A stretch of 64,000 nucleotides of DNA, taken from positions 2,232,001 through 2,296,000 of the forward strand of contig NZ_SNZR01000011.1 of NCBI RefSeq assembly GCF_004363955.1, given 5' to 3'. The notes below the pieces were generated by a model. The model made no database searches, was not told where the DNA came from, and saw nothing but the letters and a program-made list of their open reading frames with translations. Shown piece by piece: positions 25,201 to 34,082 of the stretch; positions within the stretch are counted from its first letter, which is position 1, and every line of letters begins with the position of its first letter. This DNA is from Enterovirga rhinocerotis (GTDB lineage Bacteria; Pseudomonadota; Alphaproteobacteria; Rhizobiales; Beijerinckiaceae). The translations under genes and the position numbers were made by a program.

Positions 25201-26418
25201 ATGATACCTGTCAGCCGCCGTACGCTTCTCGCCGGGACGTCCGCTTTGGCGGCGGCTCCGTTGATCCGCCCCGCCCGCGCGCAAACCCCGGTCATCAAGC
25301 TCGGCGTGTTGAACGACCAGTCAGGCATCTACAGCGACGATACCGGCATGACCTCGGTGGCCTGCGTCCGCCAGGCGGTCGAGGACTTCAAGGCCGAAGG
25401 ATTCAAGGTCGAAGTCGTCTATGCCGATCATCAGAACAAGCCCGATATCGGCTCGAACATCGTTCGCCAGTGGCTCGACCGCGAAGGCGTCGATGCGGTC
25501 GTCGACGCCCCGACGAGTTCCGTCGCGCTCGCGATCAATCAGATCTGCCGCGACAAGAACAAGGTCCACCTGAATTCCGGCGCCGCGACGACCGACCTGA
25601 CCGGCTCGCAATGCACCCCCAACACGATCCACTGGACCTACGACACCTACATGCTCTCGAAGAGCACGGGCGGCGCCGTCGTGAAATCGGGGGGCGACAG
25701 CTGGTACTTCATCACCGCCGACTACGCCTTCGGCCAGCAGCTCCAGCGCGACACGGCCAAGGTCGTCCAGGCCTCGGGCGGCAAGGTGCTGGGCTCGAGC
25801 GCCTATCCCTTCCCCGGAACGAGCGACTTCTCGTCCTTCCTGCTCCAGGCGCAAGCCTCCGGCGCGAAGGTGCTGGGCCTCGCCAATTCCGGGCAGGACA
25901 CCATCAACTGCATCAAGCAGGCGAACGAGTTCGGCCTTAAGATGAGGATCGCCGCGTTGCTGTTCTACAATAGCAACGTACATGGCCTGGGCCAGGAAAT
26001 GTCGCGCGGCATGGTCATGACCGAGAGCTTCTACTGGGATCTGAACGACCGTACCCGCGCCTTCATGAAGCGGCTGCTGTCCCAGAAGCCGAAGCAATAT
26101 CCCAACATGGTCCAGGCCGGCTGCTACGGCGTAACGCTCCATTACCTCAAGGCCGTGGCCAGCCTCGGGGTCGCCGCGGCGAAAGCCGATGGCCGCGCCG
26201 CCGTCGCCCGCATGAAGGAGATGCCGACCGACGACGATGCCTTCGGCAAGGGACAGATCCGCGCCGACGGACGCAAGCTTCATCCCTCCTACCTGTTCGA
26301 GGCCAAGGCGCCGGGCGAGAACAAGGGCGAGTGGGACCTGCTCAAGCTCGTCGCGACCACGCCGCCGGAAGAGGCCTTCAAGCCCCTCAGCGAAGGCGGC
26401 TGCTCGCTCGTGAAGTAG
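25201..26418 (+). CDS. Branched-chain amino acid-type ABC transporter substrate-binding protein (first paralogue)
   Basis: A 405-residue periplasmic type I binding protein. The leader MIPVSRRTLLAGTSALAAAP contains a twin-arginine motif (SRRTLLA), suggesting Tat export, with cleavage after ARA. The mature part has VIKLGVLNDQSGIYSDDTG and YADHQNKPDIG, typical of LivK/AmiC-like sensors. No permease or ATPase genes flank it. It shares the DRNKV/ADYAFG/MKEMPTDD blocks with the gene at 26954, so the two are tandem paralogues separated by 535 bp. The ligand is unknown; amides, urea or aromatic acids are all bound by relatives. Confidence 0.9.
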   Translation: MIPVSRRTLLAGTSALAAAPLIRPARAQTPVIKLGVLNDQSGIYSDDTGMTSVACVRQAVEDFKAEGFKVEVVYADHQNKPDIGSNIVRQWLDREGVDAVVDAPTSSVALAINQICRDKNKVHLNSGAATTDLTGSQCTPNTIHWTYDTYMLSKSTGGAVVKSGGDSWYFITADYAFGQQLQRDTAKVVQASGGKVLGSSAYPFPGTSDFSSFLLQAQASGAKVLGLANSGQDTINCIKQANEFGLKMRIAALLFYNSNVHGLGQEMSRGMVMTESFYWDLNDRTRAFMKRLLSQKPKQYPNMVQAGCYGVTLHYLKAVASLGVAAAKADGRAAVARMKEMPTDDDAFGKGQIRADGRKLHPSYLFEAKAPGENKGEWDLLKLVATTPPEEAFKPLSEGGCSLVK

Positions 26419-26953
26419 ATCCGGCGGGCCGTCCGGCCATCCGTCCAGCACCGGTCTCGCCCAGGCGGAGGCCGGCCCTTCCGCTGCCGCATGTCGGGGA
26501 CGACGTGCGGCAGCGCCAGCCCGTCAGCGGCGTGGATCGACCCGCGACCTGCCCGGGGGCAGGCGCCAAGCGGAGCCATCCTCGCGGCCATCGGAGACGA
26601 CCGCCGGACGCCGCCTCCATCCGATCCGCCACACGGTCCGATCGCCCGCCCTCTGCCCCGCCCCGAAGCAGCCCGCCCGGCATCGCCCTTGTGCCTCCCG
26701 GCGCCCGGACCGGGCACGAGAGCGCGTCCAGAGATTGTGCGCCCAGACCGCATAATCACGATGATAATAGCGTTTGTCCAACGACACCCGCGAGCTTATA
26801 GGCGGATCGTTTCGTACGCGCGAATCCGAGATCATCAGGAATTTTAGTCCAGCTTCCTGACAACGCATCACCGTAAAGCGTCACGATAGTCTTTTAGATT
26901 GGTAGAATTTCAAAAGAAGAAACCTACCGTTTGTTTTTTATAGGGAGCGAGTG
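26419..26953. other. 535-bp intergenic region with AT-rich leader
   Basis: No convincing gene. The first 320 bp are GC-rich. From about 26740 the composition drops sharply (for example 26860-26945), suggesting a promoter and leader for the second binding protein. A weak dyad, GGTAG (26901-26905) and CTACC (26924-26928), lies about 26 bp before its start. A possible -35/-10 pair is TTGTCC near 26774 and TTATAG about 16 bp on. Confidence 0.45.
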
Positions 26954-28171
26954 ATGAGGGCGAAGGCGGCTGCGGCCTTTTTGATGGCTCTGGCGTGGAC
27001 ATCGTCCGCGGATGCCCAGAAAAGCATCTCGGTGAAGATCGGCGTCATCAACGATCAGTCGGGCCTCTATTCGGAGCATGGCGGGATCGGCTCCGTCTGG
27101 GCCGCGAAGAAGGCAGCGGAGGATTTCGGCGCCGCGGCGAAGGGGATCACGGTCGAGATCGTCGGCGCGGACCACCAGAACAAGCCCGATATCGGCGCCA
27201 CGATCGCGCGGCGGTGGTTCGACGTCGACAGCGTCGACGCTGTCGCGGATGCGAATTCCTCCGCCGTCGCGCTCGCGATCAACGATATCGCGCGGGACAA
27301 GAACAAGGTCATGCTGAACGGCGGCGCGGCGACCTCCGAGCTGACCGGTCCGCGCTGCAGCCCGAATACGGTTCAGTGGACCACCGATACCTGGGCTCTC
27401 GCGAACGGCGCCGGCAAGGCCGTCGTCAAGCTCGGCGGCGACAGCTGGTTCATCCTGACGGCCGACTACGCGTTCGGACACGCGATGGAACGCGACCTCG
27501 AGAACGTGGTCACGGCGAATGGCGGCAAGGTGCTCGGCAAGGTCCGCCACCCCTTCCCGACGGCCGACTTCTCGTCGTTCCTGGTCCAGGCGCAGGGCTC
27601 CAAGGCCAAGGTGATCGGCCTCGCCAATGCGGGCGGCGATACGATCACGAGCATCAAGCAGGCTGCCGAATTCGGGAATATCCAGGGCGGCCAGAAGATC
27701 GCCGCGCTGTTCATGCTGCTGCCGGATGTCCGGGCGATCGGCCTGAATGACGGGCAGGGCATCATGTTCCTCGACAGCTGGTACTGGGATCAGACCCCGC
27801 AGAACCGCGCCTTCGCCGATGCCTTCGCGGCGGCCAATGGCGGCAAGCGCCCGACCAGCGTCCATGCGAGCGTCTATTCGAGCGTGACCCACTACCTCCG
27901 CGCGGTCGAGGCGGTCGGCGGGGCGCAGGACGGCGCCAAGGTGGTCGCGAAGATGAAGGAGATGCCGACGGACGATCCGCTGCTCGGCAAGGGCATGATC
28001 CGTCCCGATGGCCGCAAGGTCCACGATCTCTACCTCTACGAGATCAAGAGCCCGGCCGAGTCGAAGGATCCGTACGACCTCCTCAAGGTGCGGGCGACGG
28101 TTCCGGCGGCCGAGGCGTTCCGCGCCATGGCCGAGGGCAAGTGCCCGCTCGTGGCCAACCAGAAGCCCTGA
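26954..28171 (+). CDS. Branched-chain amino acid-type ABC transporter substrate-binding protein (second paralogue)
   Basis: A 405-residue paralogue of the protein at 25201, with the same length and block structure (VKIGVINDQSGLYSEHGG, ADHQNKPDIGATIARRW, ADYAFGHAMERD, MKEMPTDDPLLGKG). Its leader, MRAKAAAAFLMALAWTSSADA, is a Sec signal without the twin arginines, so the two copies probably use different export routes. The start is ATG 26954 (or GTG 26951) with GGGAGCGAG upstream. It is followed by a perfect 24-bp palindrome. No transporter membrane genes are adjacent. Confidence 0.9.
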   Translation: MRAKAAAAFLMALAWTSSADAQKSISVKIGVINDQSGLYSEHGGIGSVWAAKKAAEDFGAAAKGITVEIVGADHQNKPDIGATIARRWFDVDSVDAVADANSSAVALAINDIARDKNKVMLNGGAATSELTGPRCSPNTVQWTTDTWALANGAGKAVVKLGGDSWFILTADYAFGHAMERDLENVVTANGGKVLGKVRHPFPTADFSSFLVQAQGSKAKVIGLANAGGDTITSIKQAAEFGNIQGGQKIAALFMLLPDVRAIGLNDGQGIMFLDSWYWDQTPQNRAFADAFAAANGGKRPTSVHASVYSSVTHYLRAVEAVGGAQDGAKVVAKMKEMPTDDPLLGKGMIRPDGRKVHDLYLYEIKSPAESKDPYDLLKVRATVPAAEAFRAMAEGKCPLVANQKP

Positions 28172-28178
28172 CCTCTCC

Positions 28179-28202
28179 GGGGTCATCCGGCCGGATGACC
28201 CC
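28179..28202. terminator. Perfect 24-bp palindrome after the binding-protein gene
   Basis: GGGGTCATCCGG followed directly by CCGGATGACCCC: 12-bp arms with no spacer and no mismatch, starting 8 bp after the stop codon. As RNA it could fold with a 4-base loop, but there is no U-tract. It may be a factor-assisted terminator or 3'-end stabiliser, or a dimeric-protein site upstream of the reductase at 28249. Confidence 0.45.
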
Positions 28203-28248
28203 GCTCATCGATCGAAGCTTGTCGGAACGAAGGCGGAGTACGAACACG

Positions 28249-29169
28249 ATGCGGATCGCGATCCTCGGAATGGGCGCCATGGGGTCCGTCTATGCGGGTC
28301 TCCTGGCGGGAGCGGGCCTCGACGTCTGGGGCGTCGACATCTGGGCCGATCATGTCGACGCGATCCGTCGCGACGGCCTGCGGGTCTCCGGCGCCAGCGG
28401 CGAGCGGACGGTCCGCCTTCCCGCCACGACGGATGCGAGCGAGGTCGGCAAGGCCGATCTCGTCATCATCGCCACCAAGGCGAACGGCGTCGTCGCCGCC
28501 GCGAACGCGGCGAAATCCATCCTCGCCGATGACGGCGTCATCCTGACGATCCAGAACGGGCTCGGCTCGGCCGAGCGGGTCGCCGAGATCGTCGGACCGG
28601 AACGGGTTCTGATCGGGGTCGTCGGAGGCTTCGGCGCCTCGATTCCGGCACCCGGCCACGTCCATCACAACGGCTGGGAATTCGTCCGCCTCGGCGAGTA
28701 CGAGGGCGGTGTCACGAGCCGGCTCGAACAGGTCGGAGCCGTCTGGGAGAAGGGCGGATTCAAGGTGCTGATCTTCCCCGACATCCACAAGATGGTCTGG
28801 GAGAAGTTCATCTGCAACGTGGCGTTCAGCGCCCCCTGCGCGGTGATGAACCGGACGATCGGCGAGGTCCTGGCCGATCCGGACGCAGCCTCCGTCTCGT
28901 TCGCCTGCGCGAGCGAAGCCTACGAGGTGGCGCGCGCCCTGGGGATCGCCGTCGATATCGACGACCCCGTGGCCTATGTGAAAGCCTTCGGCGAGAAGAT
29001 CCCGCATGCGCGCCCGTCCCTCCTGCTCGACCACATGGCGAACAGGAAATCCGAGATCGACGTGATCAACGGCGCCGTCCCCCGCGAAGGGGCCAAGGTC
29101 GGTCTCGCGACGCCCGCGAACACCATGATCTCGGCCCTCGTCCGGGCCCGGGAAGCGACCTTCGCCTGA
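28249..29169 (+). CDS. Ketopantoate reductase (ApbA/PanE)-family oxidoreductase
   Basis: A 306-residue two-domain NADP-dependent reductase of the 2-dehydropantoate 2-reductase family. The Rossmann motif MRIAILGMGAMGSVYAG is at the N-terminus; IATKANGVVAA, ILTIQNGLGSAE and the catalytic Lys region HKMVWEKFICNVAFS follow; DHMANRKSEIDVINGAV near the C-terminus contributes a conserved Glu. It may make pantoate, but catabolic relatives act on other 2-ketoacids, and the location behind two binding proteins favours a catabolic role. ATG 28249 is used; the upstream frame extension is unsupported. Confidence 0.87.
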   Translation: MRIAILGMGAMGSVYAGLLAGAGLDVWGVDIWADHVDAIRRDGLRVSGASGERTVRLPATTDASEVGKADLVIIATKANGVVAAANAAKSILADDGVILTIQNGLGSAERVAEIVGPERVLIGVVGGFGASIPAPGHVHHNGWEFVRLGEYEGGVTSRLEQVGAVWEKGGFKVLIFPDIHKMVWEKFICNVAFSAPCAVMNRTIGEVLADPDAASVSFACASEAYEVARALGIAVDIDDPVAYVKAFGEKIPHARPSLLLDHMANRKSEIDVINGAVPREGAKVGLATPANTMISALVRAREATFA

Positions 29170-29226
29170 ACGATGGTCGAGGTTGCGGCGGCAGGAGACC
29201 GCCGCAACCGAAACCTGAGGCGGCGC

Positions 29227-29439
29227 TCAGTAATAGACGCTGCGGCACACGCGCTCGGGTCCGTAGGGCCCCGGCCGGGTGAAGCAGCGGCGCGGCGGCG
29301 GCGGCGCATAATAGGGGGCAGGCGCGACGACGACCGGAGCCGCCTCCACCATGGTCCCGGGAGGCAGCGCCGTGTTGACGCAGCCCGCCACCCCGAGAGC
29401 CAGCAAGGCTCCGCAGGCGACCTTCAATCCGCTCTTCAT
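29227..29439 (-). CDS. Small proline/tyrosine-rich lipoprotein
   Basis: A 70-residue putative outer-membrane lipoprotein. It has a basic N-terminus (MKSGLK), a hydrophobic core and a lipobox LGVAGC (Cys at residue 20). The mature part is low-complexity: PGTMVEAAPVVVAPAPYYAPPPPRR, then CFTRPGPYGPERVCRSVYY with two cysteines that could form a disulfide. The function is unknown. The start is ATG 29439; a GGAG lies 9 bp upstream. It is isolated, leftward, between two rightward units. Confidence 0.72.
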   Translation of the reverse strand: MKSGLKVACGALLALGVAGCVNTALPPGTMVEAAPVVVAPAPYYAPPPPRRCFTRPGPYGPERVCRSVYY

Positions 29440-29647
29440 CGATGATTGCTCCACGCCGGAAGTTGAAACGGCCTCCGCATAGATCAGAACCGCCGGCTGT
29501 CCGCCAGAGTTCCCGGCGCCGGGCAGGCCGCGCTCCGTCCGCAGCCCCATGCTAGCCACGCCCGCCGATGCGCGATAGCAGTCGCGACCATGGAGACCGG
29601 CACCGGCGCCGGCCCATCGGGACCAGGTCGGGATTGCGCGCGACACG

Positions 29648-30655
29648 ATGACGATTGAGCCTCCACCGGCAGACGGCAGCGGAACGGGCACCACCGGGCC
29701 TCTCGTCAGCATTCTCGTCCTGACCTGGAATCACGAGGCCTATATCCGCGCTTCGCTGGAATCGATGCTGGCGGAGAGCTACCGCAACATCGAGATCATC
29801 GTCTGCGAGAACGGGTCCTCCGACGGGACCTGGGCCGAGCTCCAGCGCATCGTGGCGGAGCACCCGGATCGCGCCATCGCGATCTATCAGAATCCGCCCG
29901 GCACCAAGGTGACGGTCGGGTTCAACAGCCTGATCGCCCGCGCGCAGGGCGAGCTTCTGTGCTTCTTCTCGGGCGACGACCTGTTCCACGGCGACCGCCT
30001 CGCCCGCCAGGTGGAAGCCTTCCAAGACAATCCCGATCTCGAGATCGTCTACAGCAATGGCCGCTTCCTCGGCGGTCGCAAGGACGGCGAACTCGTCCAC
30101 GACGAGGCCCGTTTCGAAGAGGTCTTCCGGCTGGAGCCCGAAGGCGTCCTGCGCTTCGTCTTTTCCAATCGCGGCATGATGATCCAGACGCTGATGGCGC
30201 GGCGCCCCCTGATCGAGGCGGTCGGCGGCTTCGACGAGACCGAACTCGCCGACGACTGGATCCTGAACATCCGCATCTTCGGGCATCTCACGCGGCGCTC
30301 GCAATACGCCTTCCTGCCGCTCGTCTCCTTCCTCTACCGGCAGCACGACAACAACGCCTACAAGAACTTTCCCCGCCAGTCCCGCCTCATGCTCGGCGTG
30401 ATCGACAAGTACTATCATTTCGACGATCGCGAGACCGAGATCGCGAAGATGTACTACTTCCAGGCCAATGTCGGCGCGATGTACGGCTTCCAGCACCTTG
30501 GCATGACGCTCGGCTACCTGAAGGAGGCGCTGCGGCGCCAGTTCCGCCCGCGCGATCTCGTCATGTTCCCGCTCCGCTTCGCGGGCGCGCCGGGTCTTCG
30601 CCTCTACCGCCGCCTGCGGGCGGCCATGAGGCCCGCAGGCCGGCAGGCTTCGTGA
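29648..30655 (+). CDS. Glycosyltransferase family 2 protein
   Basis: A 335-residue inverting GT-A glycosyltransferase using a nucleotide sugar. LVSILVLTWNHEAYIRASLESML is the nucleotide-binding start, with CENGSSDGT following; the DxD-like acid pair is in FFSGDDLFHGDR. The second half (GGFDETELADDWILN) holds the acceptor region. It is cytosolic or peripherally membrane-bound. The last 4 bases overlap the acyltransferase start (GTGA), so it opens a surface-sugar operon. Confidence 0.9.
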   Translation: MTIEPPPADGSGTGTTGPLVSILVLTWNHEAYIRASLESMLAESYRNIEIIVCENGSSDGTWAELQRIVAEHPDRAIAIYQNPPGTKVTVGFNSLIARAQGELLCFFSGDDLFHGDRLARQVEAFQDNPDLEIVYSNGRFLGGRKDGELVHDEARFEEVFRLEPEGVLRFVFSNRGMMIQTLMARRPLIEAVGGFDETELADDWILNIRIFGHLTRRSQYAFLPLVSFLYRQHDNNAYKNFPRQSRLMLGVIDKYYHFDDRETEIAKMYYFQANVGAMYGFQHLGMTLGYLKEALRRQFRPRDLVMFPLRFAGAPGLRLYRRLRAAMRPAGRQAS

Positions 30656-31830
30656 GCGCCCCCGTCTCGTCTCCCGCCACGGCCCAGCGCTCGCTCTACG
30701 AGCCGGGGCTCGACGGGCTGCGCCTCGTCGCCTTCCTCGCCGTCTTCCTGCACCACCTGCCCGGCCCGACGCGATCGCTGCTCGCGCCCTTCCACAGCCA
30801 TGGCTGGAGCGGCGTCGAGCTCTTCTTCGCGATCTCCTCCTTCCTGCTGTTCCGCCTTCTCGACGCCGAGTACGAGCGGACGGGGCAGATCGGGATCGGG
30901 AAGTTCTTCACGCGCCGGCTGCTGCGGATCTATCCGCTGATGATGGCCTTCTCGCTGGCCATGTTCGTGCTGCTGTCGAACCGGGGCGGCGAGGCGATCT
31001 TCCGGCTGCTCGGCCTTGCGACGATGACGGACAACATCATCACCGTCTTCGCGAAGTACAACGTCGCCATCCCCTTCAGCGGCCATCTGTGGACGCTCGG
31101 CTTCGAGTTCCAGATCTACCTCTGCCTGCCCTTCCTGTTTCTCGCCTGGAAGCGATGGGGCACGGCCCGCTTCCTGGCAGGGCTCGGCCTCTTCTGGGCG
31201 CTCGCCATCCTCGCCCGGGTGCTGGTGACGGCGGCCGGCTACGGCCATCCGCTGATCTGGGTCGTCCCCATCATGCAGCCGGATGCGATCCTCGCCGGGA
31301 TCGTGCTCGCGACCGGCGCGACGGCACGGCTCCCGCGGGCGGTCTGGCCGGCCTTGTTCGTCGTCTCGCTCCTTGCCTTCCTCCTCGTGCGTCCTCCCTG
31401 GGCGGGCGTGGTGCCGGCGATCCTGTCCTATCCGCTGATCGCCCTCGCCTCCGTCTCGCTGATGCAGTGCGTGCGCACGATCCCGCTCTTCGGACGCGTG
31501 TTCGGCGCGCCCATCCCGGTCTATCTCGGGACGATCTCCTTCGGCCTCTATGTCTTCCACCTCCTCGGCATCGGGATCGGGGTGAAGGCGCTCATGCCGC
31601 TCATCGGCGTGCGGGTGCCGGAGACGCTAGCGCACAGCGCGATCGTGGCGGCCGTCGCGCTCGCGGCGACGTTGCTCCTGTCCGCGATCTCCTATCGCTG
31701 GCTCGAAATGCCCTTCCTGCGGCTGAAGGACCGGTTCTCGACGGTCCATGGCCGCGCCGCCCTGTCCGAGCCCTCGCCGGCCGACGCCATGCCGGCGCAG
31801 ACCGGAGCGGCACGCGCTCCGGAGCGCTGA
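30652..31830 (+). CDS. OafA/YrhL-type membrane acyltransferase
   Basis: A 392-residue integral-membrane acyltransferase 3 family protein with about ten hydrophobic helices, decorating surface polysaccharide with acetyl or similar groups. The catalytic His motif is in FLHHLPGPTR near residue 35, preceded by the GLDGLRLVAFLAVF helix typical of the family. FFTRRLLRIYPL and GHLWTLGFEFQIYL are conserved. The start is GTG 30652 in a 4-bp overlap with the glycosyltransferase. The C-terminal tail is unstructured. Confidence 0.88.
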   Translation: MSAPVSSPATAQRSLYEPGLDGLRLVAFLAVFLHHLPGPTRSLLAPFHSHGWSGVELFFAISSFLLFRLLDAEYERTGQIGIGKFFTRRLLRIYPLMMAFSLAMFVLLSNRGGEAIFRLLGLATMTDNIITVFAKYNVAIPFSGHLWTLGFEFQIYLCLPFLFLAWKRWGTARFLAGLGLFWALAILARVLVTAAGYGHPLIWVVPIMQPDAILAGIVLATGATARLPRAVWPALFVVSLLAFLLVRPPWAGVVPAILSYPLIALASVSLMQCVRTIPLFGRVFGAPIPVYLGTISFGLYVFHLLGIGIGVKALMPLIGVRVPETLAHSAIVAAVALAATLLLSAISYRWLEMPFLRLKDRFSTVHGRAALSEPSPADAMPAQTGAARAPER

Positions 31831-31920
31831 TCAGGCCTGCTCCACCGCGAGGGCGGCGGCCTTTTTTGCGCTGCGCCCTGCGTCTATGGTGCGGGAAACA
31901 CGAAGCGGTTCGACATCCCC

Positions 31921-33057
31921 TTGCGCATCCCTCTCAACGATCTGAAGCGGCTCGATCCCACCCTCGCGGACGAGCTTCGCCGTGCCGCCGACGAGGTGAT
32001 CGCCTCGGGCTGGTGGCTCAACGGGCCGAAGACGAGCGCCTTCTGCGAGGCCTTCGCCGCCTATCTCGGCGCGAGCCACTGCATCGGCGTCGCGAACGGC
32101 ACGGACGCGCTGGAGATCGCCCTGCGGGCGCTGCTCGCCCGCGATCCGCGTTTCGCAGGCGCGGACGCGAATCCGCCGGAGATCGTCACGGTCGCCAATG
32201 CCGGCGGCTACGCGACGACCGCCGCCCGCGCCGTCGGCTGCGCCCCGGTCTTCGCGGACATCGCCGAGGAGAGCCAGCTCCTCGCGATCGATTCGGCGGT
32301 GGCCGCCCTCGGCGAGCGCAGCCTCGCCGTCGTCGCGACCCATCTCTATGGCGGCCTCGTCGACGTGCCGGCGCTGCGCGCGGCGATGGACGCGGCCGGC
32401 TTCGCCCATGTCGCGATCCTCGAGGATTGCGCCCAGGCTCACGGCCTGCGCGGTTGCGGCGGGATGGCGGGCGGCTTCGGCACCATCGCGACGTTCAGCT
32501 TCTATCCGACCAAGAATCTCGGCGCCCTCGGCGATGGCGGCGCGATCGTCACGACCGATCCGGACCTCGCCGCCCTCGTGGCGAGCCTGCGCCAGTATGG
32601 CTGGGGCCGGAAATACGAGATCGACCGTGCGGGCGGGCGCAACTCGCGGCTCGACGAGATCCAGGCGGCCTTCCTGCATGCGATGCTGCCTCGCCTCGAC
32701 GCGAACAATGCCCGAAGGGTCGCGATCCTCGACGCCTATGCGCGCGCGCTTCCGGACCACGTCCGGCTCGTCCGCTCGCCGGCCGGCACCGTCGGCCATC
32801 TCGCGATCGTGATGACGGAGGATCGCGAGCGGCTGCGGGCCCATCTCGGCGAGAGCGGCGTCGCGACCGACATCCACTATCCCGTCGCCGATACCGACCA
32901 GCCCGGCTGGTCCGCCCTCCCCGGCCGGATCGGGCCCACCGGCATCGACACTACGCGGCGATCCATCGGCCGCATCCTGACCGTGCCCTGTTTCCCGCAG
33001 ATGAGCGACGACGAGATCGCTCACGTCTCCTCGACGCTCTCTGCCTATCCGCGCTGA
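31921..33057 (+). CDS. DegT/DnrJ/EryC1/StrS-family sugar aminotransferase (FdtB/QdtB-like)
   Basis: A 378-residue PLP-dependent aminotransferase acting on a nucleotide-linked 3-keto-6-deoxy sugar. IPLNDLKRLDP and VANGTDALEIALRAL open the fold; LEDCAQAHG carries the PLP-contacting Asp; the PLP Lys is in FSFYPTKNLGALGDGG. The start is TTG 31921; no in-frame ATG exists nearby. The neighbouring fused acetyltransferase/ketoisomerase makes a dTDP-3-acetamido-3,6-dideoxyhexose (Fuc3NAc or Qui3NAc) route likely. rmlA and rmlB, needed for the precursor, are outside the window. Confidence 0.88.
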   Translation: MRIPLNDLKRLDPTLADELRRAADEVIASGWWLNGPKTSAFCEAFAAYLGASHCIGVANGTDALEIALRALLARDPRFAGADANPPEIVTVANAGGYATTAARAVGCAPVFADIAEESQLLAIDSAVAALGERSLAVVATHLYGGLVDVPALRAAMDAAGFAHVAILEDCAQAHGLRGCGGMAGGFGTIATFSFYPTKNLGALGDGGAIVTTDPDLAALVASLRQYGWGRKYEIDRAGGRNSRLDEIQAAFLHAMLPRLDANNARRVAILDAYARALPDHVRLVRSPAGTVGHLAIVMTEDRERLRAHLGESGVATDIHYPVADTDQPGWSALPGRIGPTGIDTTRRSIGRILTVPCFPQMSDDEIAHVSSTLSAYPR

Positions 33058-33081
33058 CGCGCGGCCCGCGAAAGGTTCCCC

Positions 33082-34059
33082 ATGGCCATCCAACGGGCCG
33101 GCAAGCCGCCCTTCGTCCACGAGAAGGGCATCTGCGAGACCGAGCATCTCGGGCCTGACACGAAGGTCTGGGCCTTCGCGCATGTGCTGGGCGGCGCGCG
33201 GCTCGGCGCGAACTGCAACGTCTGCGCCCATGTCTTCATCGAGAACGACGTGATCGTCGGCGACGACGTGACGATCAAGTCCGGCGTCCAGCTCTGGGAC
33301 GGCCTGCGGGTGGGCGACCGGGTCTTCATCGGCCCGAACGCGACCTTCACCAACGACCGCCGGCCGCGCTCGAAGCAATTCCCGGAGGCCTTCCTCCAGA
33401 CCGTGCTCGAGGACGACGTCTCGATCGGGGCGAACGCGACGATCCTGCCGGGCATCCGGATCGGACGGGGCGCGATGGTCGGCGCCGGCGCCGTGGTGAC
33501 GCGGGACGTGCCACCCTTCGCCACCGTCGTCGGCAATCCAGCCGTGGTCGTGAACTATGTCGAGACCGAGGGCAGCCGGACCGGCAGCGCGCGCACGCAG
33601 GGCATCGCCGGCGACGCGCTCGGCCTCGAGGCGGGCTCACGGGTCGATCTCGGTCTCCGGGACTGCTTCCTCGAACGGCTTCCGCATTTCGCCGATATGC
33701 GCGGCAGCCTCGTCCCGCTCGAGGCTGGGCGGGGTCTTCCGTTCCCGCCCGCGCGGATCTTCCTCGTCCATGCCGTCGCCAACAGCCGCATCCGCGGCGA
33801 GCACGCCCACCGCGTCTGCCGCCAGTTCCTGATCGCGACCCACGGCGAATTGTCGGTGGTGCTCGATGACGGCGAGAAGCGCGTGGAGGTGCGGCTCGAT
33901 TCGCCGAATATCGGCCTGCACCTCGCGCCGATGGTCTGGGGCATCCAGTACAAGTTCAGCGCCGACGCCGTCCTCACCGTCGTCGCCTCGCACGGCTACG
34001 ATCCGGACGACTACATCCGCGACTACGAGGACTTCATCGCGCTCGTCGGTCGGGGCTGA
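33082..34059 (+). CDS. Bifunctional sugar N-acetyltransferase / dTDP-hexose 3,4-ketoisomerase (FdtC-FdtA fusion)
   Basis: A 325-residue fusion. Residues 1-160 are a left-handed beta-helix acyltransferase with hexapeptide repeats (ARLGANCNVCAHVFIENDVIVGDDVTI, GPNATFTNDRRPRS, GAMVGAGAVVTRDVPPFATVVGNPA). Residues about 185-325 are a WxcM/FdtA cupin (HFADMRGSLVPLE, RGEHAHRVCRQFLIATHGELSVVLDDG with the catalytic His pair). Together with the aminotransferase upstream, one polypeptide supplies the isomerisation before and the acetylation after transamination. Such fusions are known (FdtD type). ATG 33082 lies 24 bp after the aminotransferase stop. Confidence 0.9.
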   Translation: MAIQRAGKPPFVHEKGICETEHLGPDTKVWAFAHVLGGARLGANCNVCAHVFIENDVIVGDDVTIKSGVQLWDGLRVGDRVFIGPNATFTNDRRPRSKQFPEAFLQTVLEDDVSIGANATILPGIRIGRGAMVGAGAVVTRDVPPFATVVGNPAVVVNYVETEGSRTGSARTQGIAGDALGLEAGSRVDLGLRDCFLERLPHFADMRGSLVPLEAGRGLPFPPARIFLVHAVANSRIRGEHAHRVCRQFLIATHGELSVVLDDGEKRVEVRLDSPNIGLHLAPMVWGIQYKFSADAVLTVVASHGYDPDDYIRDYEDFIALVGRG

Positions 34060-34082
34060 AACCGCCTGCAAAGGACCCGGAG

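Noticed and set aside
26491-26847. 118-codon plus-strand frame in the gap between the two binding proteins
   Set aside because: It runs from GC-rich into AT-rich sequence with no composition change expected of a gene, and has no ribosome binding site or motif.
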